A DNA stretch of 64,000 nt from Tomitella cavernea. GTDB taxonomy: Bacteria > Actinomycetota > Actinomycetes > Mycobacteriales > Mycobacteriaceae. Below the pieces are notes generated by a model. The model saw only the letters and a list, made by a program, of their open reading frames with translations, did no database searches and was not told the origin of the DNA. Below are positions 8,425 through 18,989 of this stretch, one piece after another (position 1 is the stretch's first letter; the number at the start of each line of letters is the position of its first letter). The stretch covers positions 1-64,000 of the forward strand of contig NZ_JAENKO010000019.1 in assembly GCF_016599145.1 (NCBI RefSeq). The letters run 5' to 3'. The translations under genes and the position numbers were made by a program.

Positions 8425-9223
8425 CCTGCCCTGACACCGCGCCCGCGCGCACGTCCGCCCCGCCCCGCGCCGGGTGCGGCGCGCCCCGCTCGATCATCGG
8501 CAATGTCCGCAGCTGACGCTCCAGGTGCCATTGCAGATGGGCGGCGACCAGACCGCTGGCCTGGGAGCGGGCCTTCGCGGGGGCGCCCTCGGCGACGTCC
8601 CAGACGCCACGCTCGAGCGCCAGCATGAGTTCGAGCACCCCCTCCGCAGGGGTGGCCGAGCCGGGAGGGCGGCAGTGCACGCACACCGCACCGCCGGCCG
8701 CGACGTGGAAGGCCCGGTGCGGCCCGTCCTGCCCGCACCGGGCGCACCCGGTGAGCGCCGGCGCCCACCCTGCGACGGACATCGCGCGCAGCAGGTACGA
8801 GTCGAGGATCAGCCCGGCCGGCCGGCGGGCCGCAGCCAGCGCCCGCAGCGCGCCGACGGCGAGGAGGTACTGGTCGCGGACCGGGGCGTGCTCCTCCCCC
8901 GCCAGCCGCTCGGAGGTCTCCAGCACCGCCGAGGCCGTGGTGTAGAGGGCGTAGTCGGCCACGATGGGGTCGGTGAACGCGTCGAGGATCTGCACCTGTG
9001 TGACGGTGGCGAGCCCGCTTCCGGGGTTGCGCCCCGGATAGATCTGCACGTCGATGTGCCCGAACGGCTCGAGCCGCCCGCCGAAGCGCGACCGGGTGCG
9101 TCGCACCCCCTTGGCCACCGCGCGCACCAGGCCGTGGTCGCGCGTGAGCAGCGTGATGATGCGGTCCGCCTCGCCCAGCTTGTGCCGGCGCAGCACCACC
9201 GCTCGATCCCGGTACAGCCTCAC
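8378..9223 (-). CDS. recO: DNA repair protein RecO
   Basis: 281-residue recombination mediator that anneals ssDNA and loads RecA with RecR. It starts at a GTG with GGAGG seven bases upstream, opening [22 protein letters not shown], the N-terminal OB fold. A four-cysteine zinc site is visible in CARCGQDG and CVHC, at about two thirds of the chain, with a helical C-terminal domain. Its last 47 bp overlap uppS, as in other mycolic-acid actinobacteria where recO-uppS form a pair. The C-terminal ~20 residues are low complexity. Confidence 0.94.
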   Translation of the reverse strand: MRLYRDRAVVLRRHKLGEADRIITLLTRDHGLVRAVAKGVRRTRSRFGGRLEPFGHIDVQIYPGRNPGSGLATVTQVQILDAFTDPIVADYALYTTASAVLETSERLAGEEHAPVRDQYLLAVGALRALAAARRPAGLILDSYLLRAMSVAGWAPALTGCARCGQDGPHRAFHVAAGGAVCVHCRPPGSATPAEGVLELMLALERGVWDVAEGAPAKARSQASGLVAAHLQWHLERQLRTLPMIERGAPHPARGGADVRAGAVSGQDEVRDPATTNAADGR

Positions 9224-9280
9224 CGATCGACCTCCACCGGACCATCCTAGGCCGCCCGGTGCGCACCGAGACGCCGACTA

Positions 9281-9300
9281 CCGTTCGTTCGAACGAACAG
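9281..9300. promoter_or_regulatory. Palindromic operator for the amidase-TetR pair
   Basis: The 16 bp gttcgttcgaacgaac (9283-9298) are a perfect palindrome, with 18 of 20 symmetric positions over 9281-9300. It sits 40 bp before the amidase start and 60 bp before the recO start. The TetR regulator encoded at the end of the amidase transcript is the obvious candidate ligand, giving autoregulation. Confidence 0.7.
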
Positions 9301-9339
9301 TGCTAGCGTCGAGTGCAGACGACCATCGACGGAGGTGCT

Positions 9340-10791
9340 GTGACCGAACCCCGTGCAACAACCGCATCCTCGGCGGACGGCGTGTCCGCCCGGGCAGGGT
9401 CCCCGACGATCGGCGATCTGGGTGCCGCCCTCGCCGCCGGCACCGTCTCGTCGGTGGACCTGGTCACCCGCGCGCTCGACGCCGCCGAGCAAGCCCAGCC
9501 CACTCTCAACGCGTTCCGCTATCTCCGGCGCGAGCAGGCGCTGGCCGAAGCGGCGGACGCGGATGCCCGCCGCGCACGCGGCGAGGACGCCCCGCTGCTC
9601 GGCATCCCCGTCGCGATGAAGGACGACGTCGACATCGCCGGGCTGCCCACCGCGTTCGGCTGCGACGACTCCGGCCGGGCCCCCGCGGCCGCCGACGCGG
9701 AGATGGTCCGCAGACTCAAGGGCTCCGGCGCGATCATCGTCGGCAAGACCAACTCGCCGGAGCTCGGCCAGTGGCCGTTCACCACCGGCCGCTTCGGGGT
9801 CACCCGCAACCCGTGGAGCCCCGCGCACACACCGGGCGGGTCCTCCGGCGGCAGCTCCGCCGCCGTCGCCGCCGGCATCGTGCCCGCGGCGATGGGGTCG
9901 GACGGCGCCGGGTCGGTGCGCATCCCCGCCGCCTGCACCAACCTCGTGGGCATCAAACCGCAACGCGGCCGGATCCCCTCCCACCCCGAAGCCGAACAGT
10001 TCCACGGGCTCACCGTCATCGGGCCGCTGGCGCACACCGTCGCCGATGCCGCCCTGCTGCTGGACACGCTGTCCGGCGGCCACCCCGGCGACAGGCACCG
10101 CCCTTCGCCGGTGTCCACCTCCGAGTGGGTTGGCCGCGACCCGGGCCGCCTGCGCATCGGGCTGTCGTTCGACTCGCCCTTCACCGCCACCCCCGTCACC
10201 CTTGACCCGGACGTCGTGGCCGCGACCGAGCGGGTCGCCAACGCGCTCGTCCGGCTCGGGCACGACGTGGTGCTCGACGGGCCGCGCTACGGGCTCCTGC
10301 TGGGACTGAACTTCCTGCCCCGCTCGATGGCGGGCCTCGAGCAGTGGCGCCGCCGGTTCCCGGACCCCACCGTCCTCGATCCGAGGACGCTCGGCAACGC
10401 CAGGAACGGGCGCGTCCTCGGCGGCCTGCCGCTGGCCGCCGCGCGCAAAGCCGAGCCGCGCATCCGCCGGCGCATCGGGAAGGTCTTCGACAGGGTCGAC
10501 GTGGTGCTGGCCCCCACCACCGCCACGCCGCCCCGCCCGGCGGACGCCATCGACGGCCTCGGCGGCTGGGACACCGACAAGGCCATCACCGCCTTCTGCC
10601 CGATGACCTGGCCCTGGAACGTCCTCGGCTGGCCGGCGGTGAACGTGCCCGCCGGATTCACCGGCGACGGACTGCCCTTGGGGACCCAGCTCATGGGCCA
10701 CACCGGAAGCGAACCTCTGCTTGTGAGCGTCGCCGCCCAGCTGGAGGCGGAACTCCAGTGGCACCGCGCCGCCCCGGACCGCTGGTGGTGA
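9340..10791 (+). CDS. amiA2: Amidase signature-family hydrolase (AmiA2-like)
   Basis: 483-residue amidase; the Ser-cisSer-Lys triad is visible as Lys94 in GIPVAMKDD, Ser168 in GGSSGGSSAA and Ser192 in GSDGAGSVRIPA. The GTG at 9340 follows GGAGG and gives the length of Rv2363 (484 aa), which occupies the same place next to recO and era. These enzymes hydrolyse carboxamides or aryl-acylamides; the substrate here is unknown. The stop overlaps the downstream TetR gene (GTGA), and a perfect palindrome lies in the promoter region, so expression is probably induced by a ligand of that repressor. Confidence 0.88.
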   Translation: MTEPRATTASSADGVSARAGSPTIGDLGAALAAGTVSSVDLVTRALDAAEQAQPTLNAFRYLRREQALAEAADADARRARGEDAPLLGIPVAMKDDVDIAGLPTAFGCDDSGRAPAAADAEMVRRLKGSGAIIVGKTNSPELGQWPFTTGRFGVTRNPWSPAHTPGGSSGGSSAAVAAGIVPAAMGSDGAGSVRIPAACTNLVGIKPQRGRIPSHPEAEQFHGLTVIGPLAHTVADAALLLDTLSGGHPGDRHRPSPVSTSEWVGRDPGRLRIGLSFDSPFTATPVTLDPDVVAATERVANALVRLGHDVVLDGPRYGLLLGLNFLPRSMAGLEQWRRRFPDPTVLDPRTLGNARNGRVLGGLPLAAARKAEPRIRRRIGKVFDRVDVVLAPTTATPPRPADAIDGLGGWDTDKAITAFCPMTWPWNVLGWPAVNVPAGFTGDGLPLGTQLMGHTGSEPLLVSVAAQLEAELQWHRAAPDRWW

Positions 10792-11369
10792 GTGTCGCCG
10801 GCCCCGCCGGCGCATCCGCCCGGGACCGCATACTCGCCGCGGTACTCGCCGTCGTCGGCGCCGCCGGGATCCCGGCGGTCACCAACCGACGGATCGCGGA
10901 GGACGCCGGCGTGTCGCTCGGGTCGATCACGTACCACTTCACCACCCGGACCGACATGCTGCGCGCCGCCCTGCTGCAGTTCGTCGACGCGGAATCCCGC
11001 CGCCTGGCGGACTTGGCGCAAACCTCTCGCCGGCGTTTCCCCGACGGCGCGGCACCGGACCTCGCCACGGCGACGACGCTGGTCTCGGAGGTGGCCGAGG
11101 GCCTGGCTTTCACCGCCGAACAGGTCGCCTCCTTCGAGCTGTACGTGCAGGCCGGACGCGATCCCGCGCTGCGCGACGCCGCCGCCGCGTGCTTCGCCGC
11201 CTACGACGACCTGGCAGTGACGGTGCTGACCGCGCTGGGCCTCCCGAACCCGGACGCACTCGCCCCCGCCGTCGTCGGCATGATCACCGGTCTGCAGCTG
11301 CGGCGGCTCGCGACCGGCGAACCCGGGCGCCGCGTGGGCGAGGCGCTCATGATGCTGTTGACCACGTGA
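10788..11369 (+). CDS. TetR-family repressor
   Basis: 193-residue regulator with an N-terminal helix-turn-helix (residues about 18-55: AVTNRRIAEDAGVSLGSITYHF) typical of TetR, and a divergent helical ligand-binding domain containing a TetR_C-like EVAEGLAFTAEQVASFELYVQ segment. The start overlaps the amidase stop; an alternative GTG lies one codon upstream. Its coupling to the amidase and the palindrome at 9281-9300 suggest local autoregulation. This regulator is not part of the M. tuberculosis arrangement as I recall it, so it may be a lineage-specific addition. Confidence 0.85.
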   Translation: MSVAGPAGASARDRILAAVLAVVGAAGIPAVTNRRIAEDAGVSLGSITYHFTTRTDMLRAALLQFVDAESRRLADLAQTSRRRFPDGAAPDLATATTLVSEVAEGLAFTAEQVASFELYVQAGRDPALRDAAAACFAAYDDLAVTVLTALGLPNPDALAPAVVGMITGLQLRRLATGEPGRRVGEALMMLLTT

Positions 11370-11411
11370 GTGGCCACGCGGTCAGCCGGCACGGCGTCGG
11401 AAGCCCCGGCG

Positions 11412-12356
11412 TCAGAACCCCAGCCGGCTGAGCTGCTTGGGATCACGCTGCCAGTCCTTGGCCACCTTCACGTGCAGGTCCAGGTAGATCTTGGTGCCCA
11501 GCAGGGCCTCGATCTGGGCCCGCGCGGCCGTGCCCACCTCGCGTAGCCGCGCACCGCCGCGCCCGATGACGATGCCCTTCTGGCTCTGCCGCTCCACATA
11601 GAGGATGGCGTGAACGTCGAGCAGCTCACCTTGCTCGGGCCGGCGGCCCTCCCGCGGGATGATCTCCTCGATCACCACCGCCAGCGAGTGCGGCAGCTCG
11701 TCGCGCACGCCCTCGAGCGCGGCCTCCCGGATGAGCTCGGCCATCAGCGTGGTCTCGGGCTCGTCGGTGAGCTCGCCGTCCGGATAGAACGCGGGCCCCG
11801 GCTCCATGGCGCCGACGAGCACGTCGCGCAGCACCTCCACCTGCTCGCCGGAGGACGCGGACACGGGGACCACGTCGGCGTCGCCGCCGAGCAACCCGGA
11901 CAGCGCCACCAGCTGCGCAGCCACCTGGTCGCGTCCCACCTTGTCGATCTTCGTGACGATGCCGATGAGGCGCGTGCGCGGCGCGGACGCGCGGACCTGC
12001 TCGAGAATCCAGCGGTCGCCGGGGCCGATCTTCTCGTCGGCGGGCACGCACATGCCGATGACGTCCACCTCGGCGTAGGTCTCGTGCACCAGGTCGTTGA
12101 GCCGTTTGCCCAGCAGCGTCCGCGGCCGGTGCAATCCGGGGGTGTCCACCAGGACCAGCTGAGCGCCCGCGGTGTTGACGATCCCGCGGATGGTGTGCCG
12201 GGTGGTCTGCGGGCGGTTCGAGGTGATCGCCACCTTCGATCCCACCAGCGCGTTGGTCAGCGTCGATTTGCCTGTGTTCGGCCGTCCCACGAAGCACACG
12301 AACCCCGAGCGGAACTCCTCCGCGCCGTCGCCGTGCCGCCGAGCGTCATCGCCCAT
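11412..12356 (-). CDS. era: GTPase Era
   Basis: 314-residue ribosome-assembly GTPase binding the 3' end of 16S rRNA. G1 is GRPNTGKST (residues 24-32), G3 DTPG, G4 TKID. The C-terminal KH domain has [15 protein letters not shown] and ends in [14 protein letters not shown], as usual. The ATG at 12356 is used because GGAGG lies nine bases upstream and the domain starts promptly; a longer frame would only extend into the CBS gene. It overlaps the end of the CBS-domain gene by 11 bp, in the conserved ybeY-CBS-era order. Confidence 0.96.
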   Translation of the reverse strand: MGDDARRHGDGAEEFRSGFVCFVGRPNTGKSTLTNALVGSKVAITSNRPQTTRHTIRGIVNTAGAQLVLVDTPGLHRPRTLLGKRLNDLVHETYAEVDVIGMCVPADEKIGPGDRWILEQVRASAPRTRLIGIVTKIDKVGRDQVAAQLVALSGLLGGDADVVPVSASSGEQVEVLRDVLVGAMEPGPAFYPDGELTDEPETTLMAELIREAALEGVRDELPHSLAVVIEEIIPREGRRPEQGELLDVHAILYVERQSQKGIVIGRGGARLREVGTAARAQIEALLGTKIYLDLHVKVAKDWQRDPKQLSRLGF

Positions 12357-13710
12357 CGCCTGGACCCTCCGTCGTGTCTTCGGTGCGGCAGTCGCCGCCG
12401 TTCTCGTTGTCCCGGCCGACGTGTTCGGCGGGGTGGGCGTCCGGGTCCCGCGCGGCAAGCACGGTGGAGATCCGGATACGCCCGCGCGGATCCGCGCCGC
12501 CCTCCGCGGTGAGGACCAGCCCGCCGGTGCGCACCGTCGAACCGGGCAGCGGGACGCGGCCGAGCGCGTGCGCCAGCAGCCCGCCCGCAGTATCCACCTC
12601 CGGGTCGTCGAGGTCGATGTCGAACAGCTCGCCCAGGTCGTCCAACGGCAGCCGCGCCGACACCCGGAAACGCCCGTCGTCCAACTCCGTCACCGGCGGG
12701 GTCTCCGCCTGGTCGTATTCGTCCGCGATCTCGCCGACGATCTCCTCGAGCACGTCCTCGATGGTGACGAGCCCGGAGATCCCGCCGTACTCGTCCACCA
12801 GCAACGTCATGTGGTTGCGGGTTCGCTGCATGTCGTCCAGCAGTCCGTCAAGCCGCTTGGAGTCCGGGGCGAAGACGGCGGGGCGCATGAGCTCGCCCAC
12901 CGTGATGCTGCGGCCGCCGTCCACGGAGTAATAGGTGCGCGTGACCAGATCCTTGAGGTAGACGACGCCCAGCACGTCGTCGGCGCTGTCGCCGATCACC
13001 GGAATCCGCGAGTGCCCGCTGCGCACCGCCAGCGAGGTCGCCTGGCCGGCCGACTTGAACTGCTCGATCCACACCATCTCCGTGCGCGGCACCATCACCT
13101 CACGCGCCGGCGTGTCGCCCAGGTCGAACACCGACTGGATCATGCGGCGCTCCTCGTCCGCCACCACGCCGCGCTCCTGAGCCATGTCCACCAGCTCGCG
13201 CAGCTCGATCTCGGTGGCGAACGGCCCCTGCCGGAACCCGCCGCCCGGGGTGATGGCGTTGCCGAGCACGATCAACAGCCGGCTGACGGGGTGCAGCAGC
13301 GTGCCCAGCCACTGCAGCGGCAAGGACGACGCCAGGGCGATGGCGTAGGCGTGCTGGCGGCCCAGAGTGCGCGGACCCACGCCGATCACGACGTAGCTGA
13401 GCACCACCATCACCGCGGCCGCCGTCACCAACGCCCACACCTGCGGCAATGCGTCGATCAGCACCGCCGCGAGCATGACCGTCGCCGCGAGCTCGCAGAC
13501 GATACGCAGCAGCACCAGCAGGTTGATGTAGCGGGGGCGGACCGCCACGACCCGCCGCAGCCGCGCCGCGCCCGGGCGCTCCTCCTTGACCAGCTCGTCC
13601 AGGCGCGCCGGCGAGATGGACATGATCGCGGCATCGAGCGCAGTGAACACGCCGCCCAGCGGGATGAGCGCGATGACGCAGACGACGAGGACGATGCTGT
13701 CGACGTCCAC
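12346..13710 (-). CDS. CNNM/CorC-type membrane protein with CBS pair
   Basis: 454 residues from a GTG two bases after the ybeY stop. The N-terminal ~150 residues hold three or four membrane segments (DUF21/CNNM transmembrane domain). Two CBS domains follow (around [12 protein letters not shown] and [26 protein letters not shown]), then a CorC-HlyC transporter-associated domain ([16 protein letters not shown]). The family is linked to magnesium or cobalt efflux, although older annotation says haemolysin. Homologue of Rv2366c in the same ybeY-era context. The last ~40 residues are low complexity and acidic. Confidence 0.9.
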   Translation of the reverse strand: MDVDSIVLVVCVIALIPLGGVFTALDAAIMSISPARLDELVKEERPGAARLRRVVAVRPRYINLLVLLRIVCELAATVMLAAVLIDALPQVWALVTAAAVMVVLSYVVIGVGPRTLGRQHAYAIALASSLPLQWLGTLLHPVSRLLIVLGNAITPGGGFRQGPFATEIELRELVDMAQERGVVADEERRMIQSVFDLGDTPAREVMVPRTEMVWIEQFKSAGQATSLAVRSGHSRIPVIGDSADDVLGVVYLKDLVTRTYYSVDGGRSITVGELMRPAVFAPDSKRLDGLLDDMQRTRNHMTLLVDEYGGISGLVTIEDVLEEIVGEIADEYDQAETPPVTELDDGRFRVSARLPLDDLGELFDIDLDDPEVDTAGGLLAHALGRVPLPGSTVRTGGLVLTAEGGADPRGRIRISTVLAARDPDAHPAEHVGRDNENGGDCRTEDTTEGPGDGR

Positions 13711-13712
13711 CC

Positions 13713-14333
13713 TCAGGCCCGGCCCCGCGCCCCGGCGCCGCCGGCCGGACCCCTGTCTTCCGGACCCTTGCCGTCGGGCCCCGTGCCGCCGTCGGTCCCG
13801 TCGGCGGCCAGGAATCCCATGCGGCCCAACAGCCTGCTGTCCCGTTCTGCCAGGGCGACGCGGCGGGCGGAGTCCTCCTGCTCGCGGTACCAGCCCGCCA
13901 GCAGCTCAGCCTGCAGCGCGAACATCTCGCGCTCCTCCTCCGGCTCCGCGTGGTCGTAGCCCAGCAGATGCAGGACGCCGTGCACGGTGAGCAGCGCCAG
14001 CTCGTGCTCCACCGGGTGACCGGCCTCGCGCGCCTGGCCGTCGGCGAACTCCGGGCACAGGACGATGTCGCCCAGCACCGCGGGGCCGGGCTCGGTGGCG
14101 TCGGGCCGCCCGCCCGGCGTCATCTCGTCCATGGGGAACGACATGACATCGGTGGGCCCGGGAAGGTCCATCCACCGCACGTGCAGGTCCGCCATCGTGG
14201 CGATGTCCACCATCGTCATCGACAGCTCCGCCGCGGGATGCACGTCCATGCGCGCCAGCGCATGGCCGGCCACGTCGATCAGCCCGGCCTCGTCGACCTC
14301 CCAGCCGGACTCGTTGGCCACCTCGATACTCAC
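13713..14333 (-). CDS. ybeY: Endoribonuclease YbeY
   Basis: Metal-dependent single-strand RNase that matures 16S rRNA 3' ends and takes part in ribosome quality control. The zinc motif H-x3-H-x5-H appears as [21 protein letters not shown] is the other family signature. The GTG at 14333 begins MSIEVANES. At 206 residues it is about 25-30 longer than most family members because of a Gly/Asp/Arg-rich C-terminal tail with no recognisable domain. It lies downstream of phoH, the standard phoH-ybeY-CBS-era order. Confidence 0.94.
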   Translation of the reverse strand: MSIEVANESGWEVDEAGLIDVAGHALARMDVHPAAELSMTMVDIATMADLHVRWMDLPGPTDVMSFPMDEMTPGGRPDATEPGPAVLGDIVLCPEFADGQAREAGHPVEHELALLTVHGVLHLLGYDHAEPEEEREMFALQAELLAGWYREQEDSARRVALAERDSRLLGRMGFLAADGTDGGTGPDGKGPEDRGPAGGAGARGRA

Positions 14334-14414
14334 CGTCGGCTACTCACTTCTGACGTCCACCTGTTCTTCCGACGTCCACCGGTCACTGTCCGTTCTCCGC
14401 CGTCCACGCGGGCC

Positions 14415-15503
14415 TCACCGCCGCGGCGAGGCGTGGCGCCCCTGGCCCGCCCGCCGCTGCGCCCCGTTACCGGCGAAATCGGCGGCGTGGGCGACGCCGC
14501 CCTCCGCCGCGTCGTTCTCGAAGCGTTCGTAGGCGTCGACGATGTCCGACACCAGCCGGTGACGCACCACGTCCTGGCTGGTCAGCTGAGTGAAGTGGAT
14601 GTCGTCGATGTCGCCGAGGATCTGCTCGGCGGCCCGCAGGCCCGAGCGCGCGCCGCCGGGGAGGTCCACCTGCGTCACGTCGCCGGTCACCACCACCTTG
14701 GAGCCGAAGCCCAGGCGGGTCAGGAACATCTTCATCTGTTCGGCGGTGGTGTTCTGCGCCTCGTCGAGGATGATGAAGGCGTCGTTGAGCGTGCGGCCGC
14801 GCATGTAGGCCAGCGGGGCCACCTCGATGATCCCGGCCTCCATGAGCTTGGGGATCGCCTCCGGCGCCATCATGTCGTGCAGCGCGTCGTACAGCGGCCG
14901 CAGATACGGGTCGATCTTCTCATTGAGCGTGCCCGGCAGGAATCCGAGCCGCTCGCCGGCCTCCACGGCCGGCCGCGTCAGGATTATGCGGTTGACCTGC
15001 TTGGACTGCAGCGCACTGACGGCCTTCGCCATGGCCAGATACGTCTTTCCTGTGCCTGCGGGGCCGATGCCGAAGACGATGGTGTTCGCGTCGATCGCGT
15101 CGACGTAGCGCTTCTGCCCCAGCGTCTTGGGGCGGATGGTCTTGCCGCGCCGCGACAGGATGTCGAGGCTGAGGACCTCCGCCGGCGACTCCGGCGCGCC
15201 CTCGGTGAGCATGCCGACGGTCCGCCGCACGGTCTCAGGGGTGATCTGCTGGCCTGAACGGCCGATGCGCACCAGCTCGGAGACGGCGCGCTGCGCCAGG
15301 GCCACCGCCTGATCCGTGCCGGTCAAGGTGACATCCGTGCCACGCACGTGGACATCCGCCTCAAGCCCCTCCTCGAGGACCCGCAGATTGCGGTCCGCCG
15401 TGCCCAGCAGCGGGCGGACGGCATCCGGATGCAACGTCATCGTGGTCTGCACCGGCTCCGACGCGGCCGGCTGCTCTGGCACGGTATTGATCTTGTCGGT
15501 CAC
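14415..15503 (-). CDS. phoH: PhoH-like ATPase/RNA helicase
   Basis: 362 residues from the GTG at 15503. The PhoH ATPase domain has Walker A GPAGTGKT (near residue 150), [17 protein letters not shown], Walker [11 protein letters not shown] and [16 protein letters not shown]. The N-terminal ~100 residues form the KH-like PhoL extension. The biochemical role is nucleotide-dependent RNA work linked to YbeY and ribosome maturation, judged from its constant neighbourhood. The start is uncertain: the upstream GTG at 15545 lacks a ribosome site, while AGGA lies 13 bases before 15503. The C-terminal 25 residues are basic and Gly/Ala-rich. Confidence 0.92.
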   Translation of the reverse strand: MTDKINTVPEQPAASEPVQTTMTLHPDAVRPLLGTADRNLRVLEEGLEADVHVRGTDVTLTGTDQAVALAQRAVSELVRIGRSGQQITPETVRRTVGMLTEGAPESPAEVLSLDILSRRGKTIRPKTLGQKRYVDAIDANTIVFGIGPAGTGKTYLAMAKAVSALQSKQVNRIILTRPAVEAGERLGFLPGTLNEKIDPYLRPLYDALHDMMAPEAIPKLMEAGIIEVAPLAYMRGRTLNDAFIILDEAQNTTAEQMKMFLTRLGFGSKVVVTGDVTQVDLPGGARSGLRAAEQILGDIDDIHFTQLTSQDVVRHRLVSDIVDAYERFENDAAEGGVAHAADFAGNGAQRRAGQGRHASPRR

Positions 15504-15596
15504 GGAGTTGATGCGTCCTGCTTTCGATCGGAAGGGTGCCGGCACCGGAAGAGTCTCGTGCTGTCAACGGTCCCGGCGCGTCGCCAGTCTACCGCC

Positions 15597-16370
15597 TCAC
15601 CCGCTGTGATCGAGCGGAGAGCCGTCCCACCGGCGGCTCAGCACGCCGATCGCGCCGAGCGCCACGGCCGCGGCGGCGGACGTGCGCAACACCTCCGGCC
15701 CCAGGCGCACCGGTCGCGCGCCCGCCTCGGTGAGAGCGGCGATCTCCGCGCCGTCCACCCCGCCCTCGGGGCCGACGATCAGCATCACGTCGTCAGCGGC
15801 CGCGATCGCCTCCCGCGGCAGCGTGCCGGTGGCCGACTCGTGCAGCACCAGCACCAGCCCGCCCGCCGCGGCGGCGGCCCGCACCCGGCGCACCAGTGCG
15901 GGGGTGTCGTGCAGGGACTCGACCCGGGGCACGCTCGGCCGCCGGGCCTGCTTGGCCGCGGCCCGGGCCGTCGTCGCCCACTTGGCCAGCGCCTTCCGTG
16001 CCTTGTCCTCCGATTTCCACCGGGCCACGCACCGCGCGGCAGCCCACGGCACGATCACGTCGGCGCCCGCCTCGGTGGCCAGGTCTACGGCGAGCTCGGC
16101 CCGCTCGGACTTGGGCAGTGCCTGCACCACCGCCACGCGCGGGCGCGGCGGATCGACCATGCGCACGCGTTCGCAGCGCACGTCGAGCGAGTCGCGGGCG
16201 GCGCCCACCACGACGCACTGCGCGACCGTGCCGCGGGTGTCCGACAGCAGCAGCCTGTCCCCCGGCCCGAACCGCCGCACCGTGGCCGCATGCCGGCCTT
16301 CAGGGCCGTCGAGGGTCAGCAGCCCGCCCTCGGCGGGCACCACGTCAACGTAGAAGACCGCGCCCGCCAC
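15597..16370 (-). CDS. rsmE: 16S rRNA m3U1498 methyltransferase
   Basis: 257-residue SPOUT-class methyltransferase modifying U1498 in the decoding region of 16S rRNA. The knotted C-terminal domain is recognisable by LIVGPEGGVDGAEIAAL and RLGPEVLRTSAAAAVALGAI. The N-terminal PUA-like part has EGRHAATVRRFGPGDRL. The GTG at 16370 lies four bases after the dnaJ stop and gives the length of Rv2372c (262 aa). Tight linkage to dnaJ2-hrcA is conserved across the order. Confidence 0.94.
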   Translation of the reverse strand: MAGAVFYVDVVPAEGGLLTLDGPEGRHAATVRRFGPGDRLLLSDTRGTVAQCVVVGAARDSLDVRCERVRMVDPPRPRVAVVQALPKSERAELAVDLATEAGADVIVPWAAARCVARWKSEDKARKALAKWATTARAAAKQARRPSVPRVESLHDTPALVRRVRAAAAAGGLVLVLHESATGTLPREAIAAADDVMLIVGPEGGVDGAEIAALTEAGARPVRLGPEVLRTSAAAAVALGAIGVLSRRWDGSPLDHSG

Positions 16371-16374
16371 CGGA

Positions 16375-17526
16375 TCAGCGGCCTGAGAAAACGTCGCGGA
16401 GCCGGGAGAACAGGCCCGCGCCGTTCTGGCTGCGGGAGCTGACGACCTCCGGACCGTCCGCACCCGCCGCCTCGCGGAACGCCGCGAGGGCCTCCGCCTG
16501 CTTGCCGTCCAGGTGCGAGGGGACGACGACCTCCAGGTGCACCACCAGGTCGCCGCGCTGGCTCGAGCGCAGCCGCGGCATGCCCAGTCCCTGCATGCGC
16601 ACGGTCTGCCCCGGCTGCGTTCCGGCCGCGATGTCCACCTCCACGGGGCCGTCGATCAGAGTCTCCAACTGCATCGTGGTGCCCAACGCCGCATCGACCA
16701 TGGGCACGCGCACCGTGCAGTGCAGGTGCTCGTCCTCGCGCACGAAGATGTCGTGCGGCTTCTCGTCGACCTCCACGTACAGATCGCCCGCCGGGCCGCC
16801 CCCGGGACCCACCTCGCCCTGCGCCGCGAGGCGGATGCGCATGCCGTCGCCCACCCCCGCCGGAACCTTGATGGTGATCTCGCGCCGCGTGCGGACGCGC
16901 CCGTCGCCGCTGCACTTGCGGCACGGGTCGGCGATGATCTCGCCGACGCCGCGGCAGCTGGGGCACGTGCGCATCGTCACCATCTGGCCCAGGAACGAGC
17001 GCTGCACGGACTGCACCTGCCCAGCGCCGCCGCAGGTGCCGCAGCGGGTGGGCTTGCTCTCGCCGTTCGTGCCGTTGCCGCTGCACACGTCGCACAGCAC
17101 CGCGGTGTCCACGGTGATCTCGCGGGTGAGCCCGGTGGCGCACTCCTCCAAGGTCAGCGACATGTTGAGCAGCGCGTCCGAACCCGGCTGGACGCGGCTG
17201 CGGGGACCCCGCGCGCCGCCCCCCGCGGCCCCGCCGAAGAACGCCTCGAAGACGTCGCCGAGCCCCCCGCCGCCGAAGCCCCCGCCGCCGAAGCCCCCCG
17301 CGCCCGCGGACTCCATCGGATCGCCGCCCATGTCGACGATGCGCCGCTTCTCCGGGTCGGTGAGGACCTCGTAGGCCGCGGTCACCTCACGGAACCGCGC
17401 CTGCGCGGCCTCGTCCGGGTTGACATCCGGGTGCAGTTCGCGTGCGAGCTTGCGGTAGGCCCGCTTGAGCTCTTGGTCGCTCGCGTTCTTGTCCACGCCC
17501 AGAATCGCGTAGTAGTCCCGTGCCAC
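16375..17526 (-). CDS. dnaJ2: Chaperone DnaJ2 (Hsp40)
   Basis: 383-residue type I DnaJ. The J domain (residues 1-70) carries HPD in [13 protein letters not shown], and the Gly/Phe region [12 protein letters not shown] lies near residue 80. Four CxxCxGxG zinc repeats are visible as [24 protein letters not shown] and CRKCSGDG. The GTG at 17526 begins [16 protein letters not shown] and matches the mycobacterial start. It stimulates DnaK ATPase and delivers unfolded substrates. It follows hrcA by 77 bp, the usual hrcA-dnaJ heat-shock pair. Confidence 0.97.
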   Translation of the reverse strand: MARDYYAILGVDKNASDQELKRAYRKLARELHPDVNPDEAAQARFREVTAAYEVLTDPEKRRIVDMGGDPMESAGAGGFGGGGFGGGGLGDVFEAFFGGAAGGGARGPRSRVQPGSDALLNMSLTLEECATGLTREITVDTAVLCDVCSGNGTNGESKPTRCGTCGGAGQVQSVQRSFLGQMVTMRTCPSCRGVGEIIADPCRKCSGDGRVRTRREITIKVPAGVGDGMRIRLAAQGEVGPGGGPAGDLYVEVDEKPHDIFVREDEHLHCTVRVPMVDAALGTTMQLETLIDGPVEVDIAAGTQPGQTVRMQGLGMPRLRSSQRGDLVVHLEVVVPSHLDGKQAEALAAFREAAGADGPEVVSSRSQNGAGLFSRLRDVFSGR

Positions 17527-17603
17527 GTCCAGTCCAGTCCTCACCTGATCGAAACCCATGTCATGCGCCGGCCCGCATCGGCCGGCACGCCGCGGGCCGG
17601 CCG

Positions 17604-18647
17604 TCACCGTCCGGCGATGGCCTCGCCCACGTACCTGGCGACCGCGGCCACCGCTGCCATTGTCCCCGGATAGTCCATGCGGGTCGGACCCAGGACCCCC
17701 ATTCCGCCGAATGTCGTGCCGGCGGCGCCGTACCCGGTGGTCACGACGGAGGTGCCGCGGATCTCTTCGGCATTGGTCTCGTCACCGATCCGCACCAGCA
17801 CCCGGCCGTTGTCGTGCGCCGATTCCAACAACCGCAGCATGACCACTTGTTCCTCCAGCGCCTCGAGCACCGACCGCAGCGAGCCCGGGAACCCGGCCCC
17901 GGGAGCGAAATCCTGCACGTTGCGGGTGAGGTTGGCAGTGCCGCCGAGCAGCAGACGCTCCTGCGGATCGTCGACGAGCGTCTCGATGAGGGTCGTCGCC
18001 ACCCGCACGACGGCATTGCGCAGGTGCGGCGCAGCGGTGTCCGGCAACTCGGCGACAGCCGTGGACGCGTCGGTGAGCTTCTTGTCCGCCAGCGCTCCCA
18101 CGAACATGTCGCGCAGCGTCACCAGGTCGTCGTCGGTGATGACGTCGCCGAGTTCGACGATGCGCTGGTCCACCCGCCCCGAGTCGGTGATGAGCACCAG
18201 CAGCAGCCGCGCGGGAGTCAACTGCACCACCTCGAGGTGCCGCACCGACGAGGCGTTGAGCGTGGGGTACTGGACGACGGCCACCTGATGCGTCAGCTGC
18301 GCCAACAACCGCACGGCGCGCCGCAGGACGTCATCCAGGTCCACCGCACCATCGAGGAACTGCGCGATCCCGCGGCGTTCGGCCTGCGACAGCGGCTTGA
18401 TCGACGAGAGCCTGTCCACGAACTGCCGGTAGCCCTTGTCCGTGGGCACCCGCCCAGAGCTCGTGTGCGGCTGGGTGATGTACCCCTCGGCCTCCAGCAC
18501 CGCCATGTCGTTGCGCACCGTCGCACTGGATACGCCGAGGTTGTGACGGTCCACCAGGGCCTTCGAACCCACCGGCTCCTGGGTGGCCACGAAGTCCGCG
18601 ACGATCGCCCGCAGGACCTCGAACCGTCGATCCTCGGTGCTGGACAC
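17604..18647 (-). CDS. hrcA: Heat-inducible repressor HrcA
   Basis: 347-residue repressor of groE-type heat-shock genes through CIRCE operators. The N-terminal winged helix (residues about 1-75) includes [35 protein letters not shown]; a GAF-like dimerisation core and the C-terminal [18 protein letters not shown] signature follow. The GTG at 18647 has AGGAGG ten bases upstream. No canonical CIRCE (TTAGCACTC-N9-GAGTGCTAA) is visible before this gene, so autoregulation through that element is not supported here. Confidence 0.95.
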   Translation of the reverse strand: MSSTEDRRFEVLRAIVADFVATQEPVGSKALVDRHNLGVSSATVRNDMAVLEAEGYITQPHTSSGRVPTDKGYRQFVDRLSSIKPLSQAERRGIAQFLDGAVDLDDVLRRAVRLLAQLTHQVAVVQYPTLNASSVRHLEVVQLTPARLLLVLITDSGRVDQRIVELGDVITDDDLVTLRDMFVGALADKKLTDASTAVAELPDTAAPHLRNAVVRVATTLIETLVDDPQERLLLGGTANLTRNVQDFAPGAGFPGSLRSVLEALEEQVVMLRLLESAHDNGRVLVRIGDETNAEEIRGTSVVTTGYGAAGTTFGGMGVLGPTRMDYPGTMAAVAAVARYVGEAIAGR

Positions 18648-18989
18648 CGGACTTCCACCTCCTGGCTGCGACGGGGCACAATGTTCCGTGCGAAGTTCCC
18701 GAGCGCACGCCCGGCCGTCAGGCGCGGGACCGTGCGTCGTACGGCGAGTCTAGTCGGACATCCCGGGCCGCCTGCCGGGGCGGACGGCCCCCTGCCGCCG
18801 GCCGCGCCTCCACCCCCGTACGCAGGCCCTGTGCATCGAGACCTGTTCGTGACTATCCTGCGACAAGGCTGTTGCATACTCGGCGCGGCGCCCTGCGCTC
18901 CGGCCGGACGGGGAGGACGGGACAACCGATACGGGCAGACGCGGCACAAGCTGCCGCGGGCTGCCGAGGCGACCAGCGAGGACGGCGCG
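18648..18989. other. Divergent region hrcA / conserved small gene
   Basis: 342 bp with the hrcA ribosome site and probable promoters for both directions. On the minus strand TAGACT (about 18748-18753) is a possible -10. A five-base inverted repeat (18688-18692 with 18704-18708) is too weak to call an operator. No gene or CIRCE element seen. Confidence 0.35.

Noticed and set aside
12172-13959. 595-codon open frame opposite era and the CBS-domain gene
   Set aside because: Composition is His/Arg/Gln-rich antisense translation of GC-rich codons with no recognisable domain; the opposite strand encodes two conserved proteins.
18648-18760. CIRCE operator before hrcA
   Set aside because: Only a five-base inverted repeat is present; the TTAGCACTC half-sites are not found.
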